From: Prinsepia uniflora
Lineage: Eukaryota > Streptophyta > Magnoliopsida > Rosales > Rosaceae
Length of the DNA: 64,000 nucleotides
Direction: 5' to 3'
NCBI GenBank assembly: GCA_032719365.1
Contig: CM064862.1
Location: forward strand, 54,837,840-54,901,839
The notes beneath the pieces were generated by a model that was not told the origin of the DNA, did no database searches, and saw only the letters and a program-made list of their open reading frames with translations. Both the position numbers and the translations under genes were made by a program. Within the stretch, counting starts at the first letter, position 1; each line of letters starts with the position of its first letter. Of the stretch, positions 43,852 to 57,707 are shown piece after piece.

Positions 43852-46443
43852 CCATACAAATACAACTTTGTGCTCGCTTAAGAACAAGGCGAGTTCTTCC
43901 TTTTCCTCGGGGTTTAGGTGCGCCCCAATGCGTGTATTCCTTTCAAGAAACTGCGGGTTAAGTCGTATAAGGGTGACATCATCTTCTGGCTGCCATCATT
44001 CAGGCGAAGGAGGTTCTTCATGGATGTCGGGATCTTGGCCCGCTGTTGGCTGCTATGCGGGAGCTGAAGGTGTGGGTTTGCCTCCGGTGGCTTCGACTAT
44101 CTGGAGGACAAATTCCGCCACCTTGATTTCTCTTAGCCCCTTGGTGAGGCATTTGCGTGCCATGGCTTGATCTGCTTTTATTTCTCTGACTCCTCCTCTA
44201 GGAATTGGGAACTGGATTTTTTGGTACAAGCTCAAGGTGTTGGCCAGTATCTTGTGCATCCACGGGCTCCCCAGTATGCCATTATAAGGTGAGTACTCGT
44301 AGAAACTCTGTTTTGAGACAACCAGGGGGGGGGAAGTGGACATCAAGCTGGATCGTGCCAACGGACATGCTCGTTGACCCGTTGAAGCCTCGTAATGGGA
44401 CCTTTTTCCGCGTCGTGAAAGATTCAAGTCTCATCTTCCGGACTGCTTCAATGTTGAGGATGTTTGCAGCACCTCCCTCATCCACGTGAATCTGGTTGAC
44501 CTGCGGGTGGACGATCTGGATTGAGATGACGAGGGTGTCATCATGCGGCCAATCGAGCCCGACCTTGTCCTGAGTGGAGAAACCAATAATCAGGTCATCG
44601 GTTCCTTGAGCTACAGTGATATGCGAGACTTGGGTCACAGCGAGAGCCTCACGAATTTTCATCTTCCTTCGCTTCCTAGTTGTTCCCTGCAACTCGGATT
44701 CAGGTTTGATGGTGTCCACGCGAATCATCTTATGCGCAGGCTCCTGGGGGCTTTAGTCTCCGAGATGTTCTGTTGCTTTTTTCTTTACGTACTCAGTGCA
44801 GTGTCCTTCCTTCAAGAGATCCTGGAGGTACCTTTCGAAGGTCTGACAGGAGTTTATGTCGTGTCCATAGCAATTGTGATAGGCACACCACTTTGACTTG
44901 TCAGCCCTTTCCTGGTCGTCTTTAACGGGAGCTGGTCTTTTGAACCACGGCTTCTCCTTTATCTAACTGTATATTTGGAGGACGGGTACTGAAAACTGAG
45001 TGTTCGGCCTTGTACCAGCTAATTTATTGGATGACAGGTTCCCCTTGCGCTTGTTGGTCTTCTCCACTGAGTTCCCGTGGTGGGCGCCGTCTTTTGGCTG
45101 CGCAAACTCCTTTGTGGGATACCTTCCTTCCTCGACTGAGTGCAAGACCATACAAATACAACTTTGTGCTCGCTTAAGATCAAGGTGTGTTCTTCCTTTT
45201 CCTCGTGGTTTAGGCTCGCCCCAATGCGTGTATTCCTCTCAAGAAACTGCGGGTTAAGTCGTATGAGGGTGGCATCGTCTTCTGGCTGCCATCCTTCAGG
45301 CGAAGGAGGTTCTTCATGGATGTCGGGATCTTGGCCCGCTGTTGGCTGCTATACGGGAGCTGAAGGTGTGGGTTTGCCTCCGGTGGCTTCGACTGTCTGG
45401 AGGACAAATTCCGCTACTTAGATTTCTCTTAGCCCCTTGGTGAGGCATTTGCGCGCCATAGCTTGATCTCCTTTTATTTCTCTGACTCCTCCTCTAGGAA
45501 TTGGGAACTGGATTTTTGGTACAAGCTCAAGGTGTTGGCCAGTATCTTGTGCATCCACGGGCTCCCCAGTATGCCATTGTAAGGTGAGTACTCGTAGAAA
45601 CTCTGTTTTGAGACAACTGCGGGGAATGGGGGAGTGGACATCAAGCTGGATCGTGCCGACGGACATGCTCGTTGACCCGTTGAAGCCTCGTAACGGGACC
45701 TTTTTCACCGTCGTGAAAGATTCAAGTCTCATCTTCCGGACTGCTTCAATGTTGAGGATGTTTTTAGCACTTCCCTCATCCACGTGAATCTGGTTGACTT
45801 GCGCGTGGACGATCTGGATTGAGATGACGAGGGTGTCATCATGCGGCCAATCGAGCCCGACCTTGTCCTGAGCGGAGAAACCAATGATCAGGTCATCGGT
45901 TCCTTGAGCTGCAGTGATATGCGAGACTTGGGTCACAGCGAGAGTCTCACGAATTTTCCTCTTCCTTTGCTTCCTAGTTGTTCCCTGCAACTCGGATTCA
46001 ACAATGATGGTGTCCACGCGAATCATCTTCTGCGCGGGCTCCTGGGGGCTTTAGTCTCCGAGATGTTCTGTTGCTTTTTTCTTTACGTACTCAGTGCAGT
46101 GTCCTTCCTTCAAGAGATCCCGGAGGTACCTTTCGAAGGTCTGGCAGGAGTTTATGTCATGTCCATAGCAATTGTGATAGGCACACCACTTTGACTTGTC
46201 GGCCCTTTCCTGGTCGTCTTTGACGGGTGCTGGTCTTTTGAACCACGGCTTCTCCTTTATCTGACTGTATATTTGGAGGACAGGTACTGAAAACTGAGTA
46301 TTAGGCCTTGTACCAGCTAACGTATTGGATGACAGGTTCCCCTTGCGCTTGTTGGTCTTCTCGACTGAGTTCCCGTGGTGGGCGCCGTCTTTTGGCTGCG
46401 CAAACACCTTTGTGGGATACCCTCCTTCCTCGACGTGGTTGGT
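43852..46443 (-). pseudogene. Element F protease region, present twice in tandem (1,296-bp unit)
   Basis: 43852-45147 and 45148-46443 are near-identical tandem copies. Each spans a gag zinc-knuckle-like CAYHNCYGHDINSC segment, the protease with INQIHVDEG and NILNIEAVRKM, GFNGSTSMSVGTIQLD, and the start of the link to reverse transcriptase. The unit equals 432 codons, so the duplication did not itself change frame. Each copy has acquired its own indels and stops. Confidence 0.9.
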
Positions 46444-47696
46444 GGCATGCGTGGTGTTTTTATCATACTCTCAGCATGCATGTCGCTTTTCCAGGGACAA
46501 CATCTTAGTGAGACTTCAGGCGTTGCTCATGACGATGTCTCCGTAGAGCTAGCTCTCCTGCGGTAGGCCTTGCTTGAACGCCATGGCTGCAGCGAGATCG
46601 CTGCATCCCGTGATGCGGGATTTTTCTTCGCAATACCTCCTGATGTATTGCCACAAGGTTTCTTTAGACCTCTTCCAGACGGTGAAGAGATGGTCATCCT
46701 TGACTTCGACTGTGCAAAACTGTGAGTACTTCACGAAGGTAAGGGCCAATTCCTCGAAAGAAGCGATTGATCTCCGAGAGAGATGATTGAACCATGTCGT
46801 CGTCTGACCCTGCAGCGAGGCTTGGAAAACTTTGAACATGAGCGCGTCATTGTGCCTGTGAGGTACCATGACCCCCCGATAGGAATTGATGTGTTTCACT
46901 GGATCGGAGGTTCCCTTGTACTGATTGAAGTTGGGAGTTGAAAACTGCTGTGGGAATGGCTCCTCCTCAATGTCCCTCACGAATGGTGAAGAAGATGACG
47001 TTTGAATCTGGCGCCAAAGGTCATCTTCCAAGTCTCCGTCGCGTTGAACTCCCTGGAGGCGTCGATCTAGCATCCTTCGGACGTCTTCAGCGTGTAAAGG
47101 TTCTTCGTGACTAGGGTTTCCACGCCGGGTCAAATTGCTTCGACTCCCTCTAGTTGCTGCGGGCTTGGCTCTCGAGCGTGCTGGCGAGTAAGTCTCGTCT
47201 TCTTTGCTGTGATCATCCGACTGGGTGTGTGGCGCTTAGGAGTCTGCTTGCTGCCGTCGCCTATCGCGTGGGTGCTCAATGTGCGAAAGTGCCCCGGGGC
47301 ATCCTCCGAGTCGCTCTCGGGCTGATGGCCTCGGTTGATCTTGTTCTCTTGCTCTGGGGATGCAGCATTCTTCCCTAAGTCGTTCAACGACGTGTCTTGG
47401 GACATCATCTAGTAGCGAACATGCTCTTTACCCACGCATTTCAGGACGTCTCATGATGTCTTGCGAGGTTCATTGCCCTTTTCGGAGGTTCTGGATGTCC
47501 CGATGTCCCCCAACAGCTGTTGCAGGAGCTCCGATTGGGCCCGAACTTGGTTGCTCAGCTGCTTGACCTGATGTGTTAGTCCAAGTCGCGGAGGTGATCC
47601 CCTAGGTGCTTACTCGTGACGAGTAGCACATTGGGGCGCACGTCCCGCGCCTTCAGATAGATGCTACGAACTATGGTTCCTGGGTGTTGGCTTGCG
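46444..47696 (-). pseudogene. Element F gag, C-terminal two thirds
   Basis: The frame at 47133-46549 (about 195 codons) holds DPVKHINSYRGVM, FQASLQGQTTTWFNHL, LWQYIRRYCEEKSRI and AMAFKQGLPQES, the retrotransposon gag core. Upstream, to 47696, is a serine/arginine-rich stretch and a glutamine-rich segment (LVQLLQQLLG-like) with frame changes. Element H separates it from its N-terminus at 57708-58060. Confidence 0.85.
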
Positions 47697-48689
47697 GATT
47701 GTGACAGGACCCATCCCAATCCCCCCGGGATTACCGTGGAATGTGCCCTGCTCCCGTCCAACAAGGGGTGTCAGACAAGGGATAACCAAGAGCTACTGCC
47801 CAAACGGGCCATCCAGAGTGCGCAAGGACCGATGGAGGAGGTGTGCAATGTCTCAGTCTCTGCTGCAATCGCATCCGTAATCAACCTGAAGGGCATTAAA
47901 ACCAAAAGCTGTGAGTGGACAAAAACCAATAAGTTTACCAAATACATTTATAAGACATTTATGCCCTCCAATAAAAACGTATGCATGCCACCAAAAACCA
48001 GTAACCAAAACGTTTGCTCAACCGAGCCATTAGGGCCTTAGCCCAAAAACCGTTAACCAAAAACCAAGTGTGGGAACTCAGCCCAAAACCGTGGAATACC
48101 ACCACCATACATATTAAAACCATGTGGGTCACCACCCACTACCATAAATGAACATTAATTCAAAATCCGAAACCATTTAGGGTCCCTGATCCGACACACC
48201 ATTTCATAACCAATAATCCATTTTATTCACTAATCCATATTTTACCATTACCATCACCTGCATCCCAGATGCTTAGCGTCCCAGATGCTAGACGTCCCTG
48301 ACGTCATATCTCACGGTTTCATAAGCTACGCGTGCTGCCCGGGGTCTCTCCGGGTCCATATATCTGACATCCCTGATGTCTGACGTCCCTGACGTCAATC
48401 ATAGCAATCCTGCTCCTGAGTCATCATACGGTCCGGCTGCTCCGTATAATGACCCCTCGCAGGCAATGCACCGTGACTTCCCCAGTGTCCCAGACATCTG
48501 GAGGAGACCATCATATATCCTTGTATCCAGATGGTATATGGAAAACAGTTTTATTAAATCCTTTTATCACATTATTACCATTGGGCCCTGCCCGAAATTT
48601 CCATAAAACCACATAATTCCATTTAGGGTTCCTGACCCAAAATCACCATTATAAAATATAGGGTCCCTGACCCGAAATCACATTTATTA

Positions 48690-48960
48690 TCCAACTGGGC
48701 CTCATGCCCGATTTTATAAACCACTGGGCCCACGGCCCGATTTGTAAACCAACTGGGCCCGCAGCCCGACTTATAAACCCACTGGGCCCACGGCCCGAAT
48801 TCACAAATCAACTGGGCCCCTGGCCCGATAATATAACTCAAATGGGTCTCAGCCCGATTTCATACCAACTGGGCCCCTGGCCCGATTTCATTAACCAACT
48901 GGGCCCCTAGCCCGATTTCATTAACCAACTGGGCCCCCCGCCCAATTCTCAAATGGACTC
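48690..48960. repeat. About 29-bp minisatellite with GGGCC/GGCCC inverted pairs
   Basis: Nine units of AACTGGGCCC-x-GGCCCGATTT type in tandem. Each unit contains its own short inverted repeat (GGGCC...GGCCC). The second LTR has the same array at 55360-55630. Confidence 0.85.
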
Positions 48961-50497
48961 CAAGTCCGAAATTTCCAAAACAAGTGGGCCTCAAGCCCGA
49001 GTTCATATTTCCAATTTCAAAACCATTTCATCATATTATTTATTTAACCACAAGCACACAAAACCACAAATAAACCGTTAATTCCGATATACGTGAAATA
49101 CGGAAAACACCTCGAAATACGTGCAACATAACCAAAATCAATGCTCACAAATACCATCATAGAAATCATGTATATAAACCATATAACACATTTAAGCATG
49201 CATAGGATTTATAAAACCAAAGTCCACTCACAGACCGTTTTAACCGTGTGCCTCGATACGCGTGCCACCGGCCCTCCCGGGCCACACCACTATCACCGGG
49301 ACTCCCAATCCTGTCCAAATCACATTAGAGGGTCACTAACCTCATCATTAACATCCTATCAAAGTCCCGTAATTTTCCCGAATTTTTACTTATTTTTAAA
49401 CTTAATTTAAAACCTTCGGACATCCCGAACACTATCGAGACGTTGTCCGATCGACACGAAACCAATTCCAAAATGTCCGTTACATCGAATGGATTAAAAG
49501 TCATGTTGACCTCACCTCAAGATTCCCAATCACGCGCCACCACGCGCCGCCGCAAGCGGCTGCGCGTGAAAGCCACGCGCCAGCTACAGTACCAGCACAG
49601 TCATCCCCTTCGCCCGTTTGTCTGGTAAACGGGTTGAAAAACCCGCGAACAGACCCGATTCAATCTCATTCAATTTAACCTCAATTCGATCCGTTCTTTC
49701 AACTGATCCCTTCCAATCCAACTATAATTAAGTTCTGCAAGTTCAATTTCTCGAATGGTGGTCTAAAGCCTCACGACTATCGATCGATCCTCGACGGGTC
49801 TCCGATTCGGGTTCATAGATTTCGACCCTGTTTTTCAAATTAATTAACACAGTGAGTATCGTGAGAGTGTAAGGATCATTCCTACAAGATTAATTTCAGA
49901 CAATCTCACCTCTAACCCAATGAACTCAAGCTCGAACACAGTCACTGTTCAAGCATGGAGTTTTGTCAACCACGACCGTTTCCTTTCAATTGACGAACCC
50001 AGAAGCATCGTGGGGTCATGATAAGCAAGTTCCCCACCTCAATTGCATCCAACGAAGCCTCCAATTCCACGACTCAGCTTCGAAATTTCAGAGACCTCCA
50101 TCCTTCTGTTCTTCCTCAATTCGACCCCAATTACCTTCGTTCTTGTTGCAGATCGATTCGTGTTGATCCCAGAAAGCTGAATGTGAGCTCAATTTCGATC
50201 CTCACGGCCTCAAGTTTAAAATCCGAATTCCCCCCCCAAAATCCAAATTTTCGAATTTCAGTTCCTCAGCCTTCCTCAATCTCCCGTGTTTACCCAGTTG
50301 AGTTAGTCTCAACAAGCACTCAATTTTGCCCTCAAACCCAGTTAGAGAAGGCAGCAAACTCTCTCCAATTTGATTCCCCCATTTTGCACGGTTTGAAGAA
50401 CAAAGGAGATTAATGGAGAAAATAAATATTAATTAATTTAATTAATAATAAAACATCATAATGATGTTTCCCCTAAGACAAGGATTCTGGTTTCAAG

Positions 50498-50523
50498 GGA
50501 TGAGTGACACTTGTCACTCATCC
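50498..50523. promoter_or_regulatory. 26-nt palindrome in H 3' LTR
   Basis: Perfect 12-nt arms (GGATGAGTGACA and reverse complement) and centre CT, identical to the copy in LTR C. The partner is at 57170-57195. Confidence 0.6.
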
Positions 50524-51031
50524 AGGTGTGTAGGGTCAACGGTCACTATTCATTATTATATTATTATTTTAATCCCGGCCTCGGTTCGTTAGTTCGTTTC
50601 CTTGACCATAACGTCGTCGTCGGATCTCCGATTTCGGCATGCCGCCTGTCGTTGGATTCGTATCGACGATACCTACGTAACGGTCCTTCGCCCTCGTCCA
50701 TCGGACCACCCGATCAAAAAGTCAACATTTGGCCCCTAATAAGCCAAATTACCAAAATGCCCCTCAACTTCCGAACACCATAACTTCCTCTACGAATGTC
50801 GGAATCGAACGTGCCACCTGTCTATGAACTCGTGACGTCCCAAACTACGTCACGGTCATCAGTCAAAGTCCATTTGACCGCCCGAACAAAAAGTCAACAT
50901 TTTGCCCACGACCAGGGGCAAAACGGTCATTTTGCACATTTTGTCCGATTCCGCCCTACTAACCACCGTTCAACCTCGCTAATCAAGATTAGTCACTAAA
51001 CTAATCCCGGAATTCGGGACGGGTCGTTACA

Positions 51032-54000
51032 ACCTTCCCTCCTTAATAAATTTCGTCCTCGAAATTCCAACCGCTCTAAACTCAACGTACTTCCCTCCTT
51101 AAAAAGTTTCGCTCTCGAAACTCGATTACCCTGATTCCACGAACACCCCGTGGAAAGTGGAATCGACCACGCAACACGTGTACACCCGCACACCAACTAC
51201 TTAGACAAAACTTGTCTACACCCAAACGTACCACTAGTACTCAAAACGCAACGATTACATTCGACCCCGTCGAATGACTGAAACTACTTGTTTCGAATTT
51301 GACACCACTTGTCAAATCCACCCTCTCGTTGACGCAACAACTCGACGGTTCCTTTCCCACTCCCACTAGGAGTCAGCTGACCCCACTCAACAATCTATGT
51401 TGACACATCCTGACAAATTGTCACCACACAGTTGTTGTCAGTCGAAAACTGACACTAGACTCACTCGTGGCTACACATGCCACCAACGTACTTAACTCAC
51501 CAATACCCTTACCGACATTTCACACGACCTGTGTGTAATTAAACACATCGGAATTACCATGACCCATTGCATAGTAATGTCCGGTGCACAACCAATCCCA
51601 TGGTATCGGAACCAATCCGACTACCAACACGTTCACCAACACACCTCGGGTATATCCCGTATACCGTAACTAGACATCACAAGTCTACAAGGTATTGTAC
51701 CTCGAACCATGTACGAAGTACACACATCTACCTAATAACCAGACTACAACCGCCTAGGTCATAGCCGAACGCGTTCCAACAATGGAGTACGTTTGCCCAA
51801 TCCAGCATGAGACAAAACGAAACTCCACCCAACATCTAGTTCCAATTCCGAATCCAAATCCGCAATTTCGTAAGAAATCCCGGATCCAAACCCAGACATC
51901 ACAGTTTAACCATTTCCAAATCCGAATCCGAAATCATTATTCCGTAAGCTAGCATTTGGAATAACCATTCCGTACCCAAACCCAGAAATATACTTTCAAG
52001 TTCCAAAATCGAATCCTGAATCGTCACCCAGATATTCGATTCCAAATCCCGAAATCTCGTTCACATTTACCAAGACACACCAAAACCGAACCTATCGGTT
52101 ACCCGTTCAATACACTTGATTGACTTCATAGGGAAGCCAATCCAACCTCCACACGTCTAAGGTTGACAAAATTCAACTACCTTGAAAACCTACTCACCCG
52201 AGTAGAATACCCTACGGGCCCTTCGAAAAGAAGTTCAATCTCGTCATTTACGACTCACGTACCAAGGTAAGAGTGATATACTCTCCCCCTATCTGAATCA
52301 TCAAGATCACGACCCAGATAGACACTGTGTCCCTGACAATAACGTCAAAATCCTAGATCGCCACAACGATTGACAACCGACTCCGACAACTAGACAGATC
52401 AGTCAACGACGAGACACGTCGAGACTGCGGATTCTCACGGATTACCTTGTATCAGTCCTTGTCATTCCACCTAGGAAAAACCAAGGATGATCCAACATGA
52501 TGACACCAATACTCATCCTACGTGGATGCAACAAAACTCACTGCACTCACCACATCCTCTGCCACCAAGCAGAAAATGAGAATTCTCGTTTACCTAAGTT
52601 CGAATACGTAGCTCCTCCTAATGACCCACAAACACACATGGGCCCACTAACCAATACACGCTCAACGTACTGGTAACTACACTCAACGTCTGCCAGGGCA
52701 GAAAGCAAGAAGTCAACCCCAATAACTTCGGAATACCAATCACCAAAAACGAGCACCACTCTCGTTCCCCAATCACAATCACAACGCTCTTCGACACTAA
52801 GGTTCCAACCATGTTGGAAACAGACATGCTCCCAACAAGACGTCAAATCTAACCACTAGACTTCCTACCTCCTCAACTCACTTGGACGACGTGTCCACAA
52901 TCGATCCGTTATTGTCCCGTTCGCACATCCCGACCTCTACAGGTTCAACACTCGATTTTCCAAGTTCTCAATTACAAATTCCTACCTTTATACCACTAAT
53001 GGTTTTCCTCGTCTTTTCCAGTTTTAATCATTTCTATGTACATTTTAGGGATATTTAAAAACATAAATCACACTAACTTTGGAGTTGCCAACAACTCCCC
53101 CAAATCCACCAATTAACATGACATAGGGGACGTCATCCCAAGATTACTCAAGTCTCAATTACACCCTTTTTAATCCACTCCTTACTGGTTATCTTACCAC
53201 TATTGGAACTTATCCCAACACAGCACAATCTTAACTGGATCCCATCCAGTCCATCCCTCAACCACTACCGAATCTCAAAGACCGAACATATGTTCATCAT
53301 GACGGAGTCACACCCCAATTTGTGGCTCATCGTCAACACCATTACCGACACTAGCACCAGCGCTAGTGCCAGCACCAACACTCTATCAACAACACTAGTA
53401 TCAGCACACAGGCATCCATACTAGCATCAGCACAAAAGTACTAACCCACAAACATTCATACTTGCACACCGTGTGCAAATACGACAACCCTGGATCTCCG
53501 TTCATACCGAACGACGATCTCGTACCTCACGACTATGGGTACCACTATTCTGACAATCCTTATCAGGACAATGAACGTTCCCCGAACGTCCCCTGATCCC
53601 CAAGTATCAGAACCACACTAATTACCCTCGATAGCCAGTCATCTCCATATGACTTCCGACTAACTGTCATTGCTATCGAGATCCGCATCCACACATCACA
53701 CCAATACCCGATCCAACACGGGATTCCATAATTTATCTCAGAACCGTATCCGTACATCGAATCCCATAGTTCTGCCTAAACTCACCAGAGCCATCCACAT
53801 GGTCATCCATGACCTCAGCCACTCGTCGCAGCACAAGTTCTCATCCACTAACCACAATTAAGGTTTACCTTTTTAATACTAGGGTTCCACAATCACACCC
53901 TATGGTTCAACCGAACCAAACGGTTTTCCATAATATAAAATCCACCACCTGACCGACCCCGCGGTCTAGACATCGTATAGACGTCAAATCCAATCCTACC

Positions 54001-54374
54001 ATCCCATCAACGTGGGTTCCACCACTAGGCCATCGGCCAACTCCGATGAACCAACATCCCTCACACTAGAAACCACCACAAGGGTTCACATTTTAGACCA
54101 TTACTCACATGAGGTTCCCCGAACCTGGCTGCACCTAGCAGCACAACAATCCAATATCACATGACCGAACCGACGGTCCCACTATACCAGTTCACCACAA
54201 TCAACCCCACTTGGGTCGAATCACATTAACGCACGGCGTATCGGGCCAATTGCACTCCATCCACTATCCAAACCCAAAAACTATCTATCAGGTTGATAAC
54301 GAATTGCAGCCCAATGAGACATCACACCCTCGACCTGCGCGCACAAATAGAGCAACCATGCTCTGATACCAAGT
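51032..54374 (-). other. Non-coding interior of element H
   Basis: 3,343 bp from the purine tract (minus strand TTAAGGAGGGAAGGT) to the primer site. The longest minus-strand frame is 99 codons (52846-52547), with no gag or pol motif. Two low-complexity stretches occur: AATCCGAATCC-like words (51840-52050) and CTAGTNTCAGCAC-like words (53345-53430). Confidence 0.8.
54360..54371 (-). other. Primer-binding site of element H
   Basis: The minus strand reads TGGTATCAGAGC just inside the 5' LTR, as in A and C. Confidence 0.9.
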
Positions 54375-57300
54375 TGACAGGACCCATCCCAATCCCCCCG
54401 GGATTACCGTGGAATGTGCCCTGCTCCCGTCCAACAAGGGGTGTCAGACAAGGGATAACCAAGAGCTACTGCCCAAACGGGCCATCCAGAGTGCGCAAGG
54501 ACCGATGGAGGAGGTGTGCAATGTCTCAGTCTCTGCTGCAATCGCATCCGTAATCAACCTGAAGGGCATTAAAACCAAAAGCTGTGAGTGGACAAAAACC
54601 AATAAGTTTACCAAATACATTTATAAGACATTTATGCCCTCCAATAAAAACGTATGCATGCCACCAAAAACCAGTAACCAAAACGTTTGCTCAACCGAGC
54701 CATTAGGGCCTTAGCCCAAAAACCGTTAACCAAAAACCAAGTGTGGGAACTCAGCTCAAAACCGTGGAATACCACCACCATACATATTAAAACCATGTGG
54801 GTCACCACCCACTACCATAAATGAACATTAATTCAAAATCCGAAACCATTTAGGGTCCCTGATCCGACACACCATTTCATAACCAATAATCCATTTTATT
54901 CACTAATCCATATTTTACCATTACCATCACCTGCATCCCAGATGCTTAGCGTCCCAGACGCTAGACGTCCCTGACGTCATATCTCACGGTTTCATAAGCT
55001 ACGCGTGCTGCCCGGGGTCTCTCCAGGTCCATATATTTGACATCCCTGATGTCTGACGTCCCTGACGTCAATCATAGCAATCCTGCTCCTGAGTCATCAT
55101 ACGGTCCGGCTGCTCCGTATAATGACCCCTCGCAGGCAATGCACCGTGACTTCCCCAGTGTCCCAGACATCTGGAGGCGACCATCATATATCCTTGTATC
55201 CAGATGGTATATGGAAAACAGTTTTATTAAATCCTTTTATCACATTATTACCATTGGGCCCTGCCCGAAATTTCCATAAAACCACATAATTCCATTTAGG
55301 GTTCCTGACCCAAAATCACCATTATAAAATATAGGGTCCGACCCGAAATCACATTTATTATCCAACTGGGCCTCATGCCCGATTTTATAAACCACTGGGC
55401 CCACGGCCCGATTTGTAAACCAACTGGGCCCACAGCCCGACTTATAAACCCACTGGGCCCACGGCCCGAATTCACAAATCAACTGGGCCCCTGGCCCGAT
55501 AATATAACTCAAATGGGTCTCAGCCCGATTTCATACCAACTGGGCCCCTGGCCCGATTTCATTAACCAACTGGGCCCCTGACCCGATTTCATTAACCAAC
55601 TGGGCCCCCGGCCCGATTCTCAAATGGACTCCAAGTCCGAAATTTCCAAAACAAGTGGGCCTCAAGCCCGAGTTCATATTTCCAATTTCAAAACCATTTC
55701 ATCATATTATTTATTTAACCACAAGCACACAAAACCACAAATAAACCGTTAATCCCGATATACGTGAAATACGGAAAACACCTCGAAATACGTGCAACAT
55801 AACCAAAATCAATGCTCACAAATACCATCATAGAAATCATGTATATAAACCATATAACACATTTAAGCATGCATAGGATTTATAAAACCAAAGTCCACTC
55901 ACAGACCGTTTTAACCGTGTGCCTCGATACGCGTGCCACCGGCCCTCCCGGGCCACACCACTATCACCGGGACTCCCAATCCTGTCCAAATCACATTAGA
56001 GGGTCACTAACCTCATCATTAACATCCTATCAAAGTCCCGTAATTTTCCCGAATTTTTACTTATTTTTAAACTTAATTTAAAACCTTCGGACATCCCGAA
56101 CACTATCGAGACGTTGTCCGATCGACACGAAACCAATTCCAAAATGTCCGTTACATCGAATGGATTAAAAGTCATGTTGACCTCACCTCAAGATTCCCAA
56201 TCACGCGCCACCATGCGCCGCCGCAAGCGGCTGCGCGTGAAAGCCACGCGCCAGCTACAGTACCAGCACAGTCATCCCCTTCGCCCGTTTGTCTGGTAAA
56301 CGGGTTGAAAAAACCCGCGAACAGACCCGATTCAATCTCATTCAATTTAACCTCAATTCGATCCGTTCTTTCAACTGATCCCTTCCAATCCAACTATAAT
56401 TAAGTTCTGCAAGTTCAATTTCTCGAATGGTGGTCTAAAGCCTCACGACTATCGATCGATCCTCGACGGGTCTCCGATTCGGGTTCATAGATTTCGACCC
56501 TGTTTTTCAAATTAATTAACACAGTGAGTATCGTGAGAGTGTAAGGATCATTCCTACAAGATTAATTTCAGACAATCTCACCTCTAACCCAATGAACTCA
56601 AGCTCGAACACAGTCACTGTTCAAGCATGGAGTTTTGTCAACCACGACCGTTTCCTTTCAATTGACGAACCCAGAAGCATCGTGGGGTCATGATAAGCAA
56701 GTTCCCCACCTCAATTGCATCCAACGAAGCCTCCAATTCCACGACTCAGCTTCGAAATTTCAGAGACCTCCATCCTTCTGTTCTTCCTCAATTCGACCCC
56801 AATTACCTTCGTTCTTGTTGCAGATCGATTCGTGTTGATCCCAGAAAGCTGAATGTGAGCTCAATTTCGATCCTCACGGCCTCAAGTTTAAAATCCGAAT
56901 TCCCCCCCCAAAATCCAAATTTTCGAATTTCAGTTCCTCAGCCTTCCTCAATCTCCCGTGTTTACCCAGTTGAGTTAGTCTCAACAAGCACTCAATTTTG
57001 CCCTCAAACCCAGTTAGAGAAGGCAGCAAACTCTCTCCAATTTGATTCCCCCATTTTGCACGGTTTGAAGAACAAAGGAGATTAATGGAGAAAATAAATA
57101 TTAATTAATTTAATTAATAATAAAACATCATAATGATGTTTCCCCTAAGACAAGGATTCTGGTTTCAAGGGATGAGTGACACTTGTCACTCATCCAGGTG
57201 TGTAGGGTCAACGGTCACTATTCATTATTATATTATTATTTTAATCCGGCCTCGGTTCGTTAGTTCGTTTCCTTGACCATAACGTCGTCGTCGGATCTCC

Positions 57301-57702
57301 GATTTCGGCATGCCGCCTGTCGTTGGATTCGTATCGACGATACCTACGTAACGGTCCTTCGCCCTCGTCCATCGGACCACCCGATCAAAAAGTCAACATT
57401 TGGCCCCTAATAAGCCAAATTACCAAAATGCCCCTCAACTTCCGAACACCATAACTTCCTCTACGAATGTCGGAATCGAACGTGCCACCTGTCTATGAAC
57501 TCGTGACGTCCCGAACTACGTCACGGTCATCAGTCAAAGTCCATTTGACCGCCCGAACAAAAAGTCAACATTTTGCCCACGACCAGGGGCAAAACGGTCA
57601 TTTTGCACATTTTGTCCGATTCCGCCCTACTAACCACCGTTCAACCTCGCTAATCAAGATTAGTCACTAAACTAATCCCGGAATTCGGGACGGGTCGTTA
57701 CA
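54375..57702 (-). repeat. 5' LTR of element H
   Basis: 3,328 bp, nearly identical to 47702-51031, including the minisatellite and palindrome. Visible differences are single bases and one 3-base deletion near 55338. Confidence 0.94.
57170..57195. promoter_or_regulatory. 26-nt palindrome in H 5' LTR
   Basis: Same as 50498-50523. Confidence 0.6.
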
Positions 57703-57707
57703 GATTG

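Larger units (their letters stand above)
47702..51031 (-). repeat. 3' LTR of element H
   Basis: Minus strand: TGTAACGACCCGTCCCG at 51031 to GGTCCTGTCA at 47702. Holds the GGGCCC minisatellite (48690-48960), a GACGTC-rich stretch (48270-48395) and the palindrome (50498-50523). Confidence 0.94.
47702..57702 (-). mobile_element. Element H: non-autonomous LTR retrotransposon with Tekay-type LTRs
   Basis: 10,001 bp with exact duplications GATTG (47697-47701, 57703-57707). The LTRs are 3,330 bp (47702-51031) and 3,328 bp (54375-57702). By eye they differ at only about 15-20 positions. The Met-tRNA primer site (54360-54371) and purine tract (next to 51031) are correct. The 3.3-kb interior has no gag, protease, reverse transcriptase or integrase on either strand. 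This fits a large retrotransposon derivative mobilised by proteins from another element. Confidence 0.93.

Noticed and set aside
49963..50413. Repeated 131-codon frames in both H LTRs (also 56690-57085)
   Set aside because: They are duplicated because the LTR is duplicated. They are antisense to the element and lack any motif or related protein I recognise.
52547..52846. 99-codon minus-strand frame in the interior of H
   Set aside because: No gag, protease or pol motif and no start context. Length is within chance for this composition.
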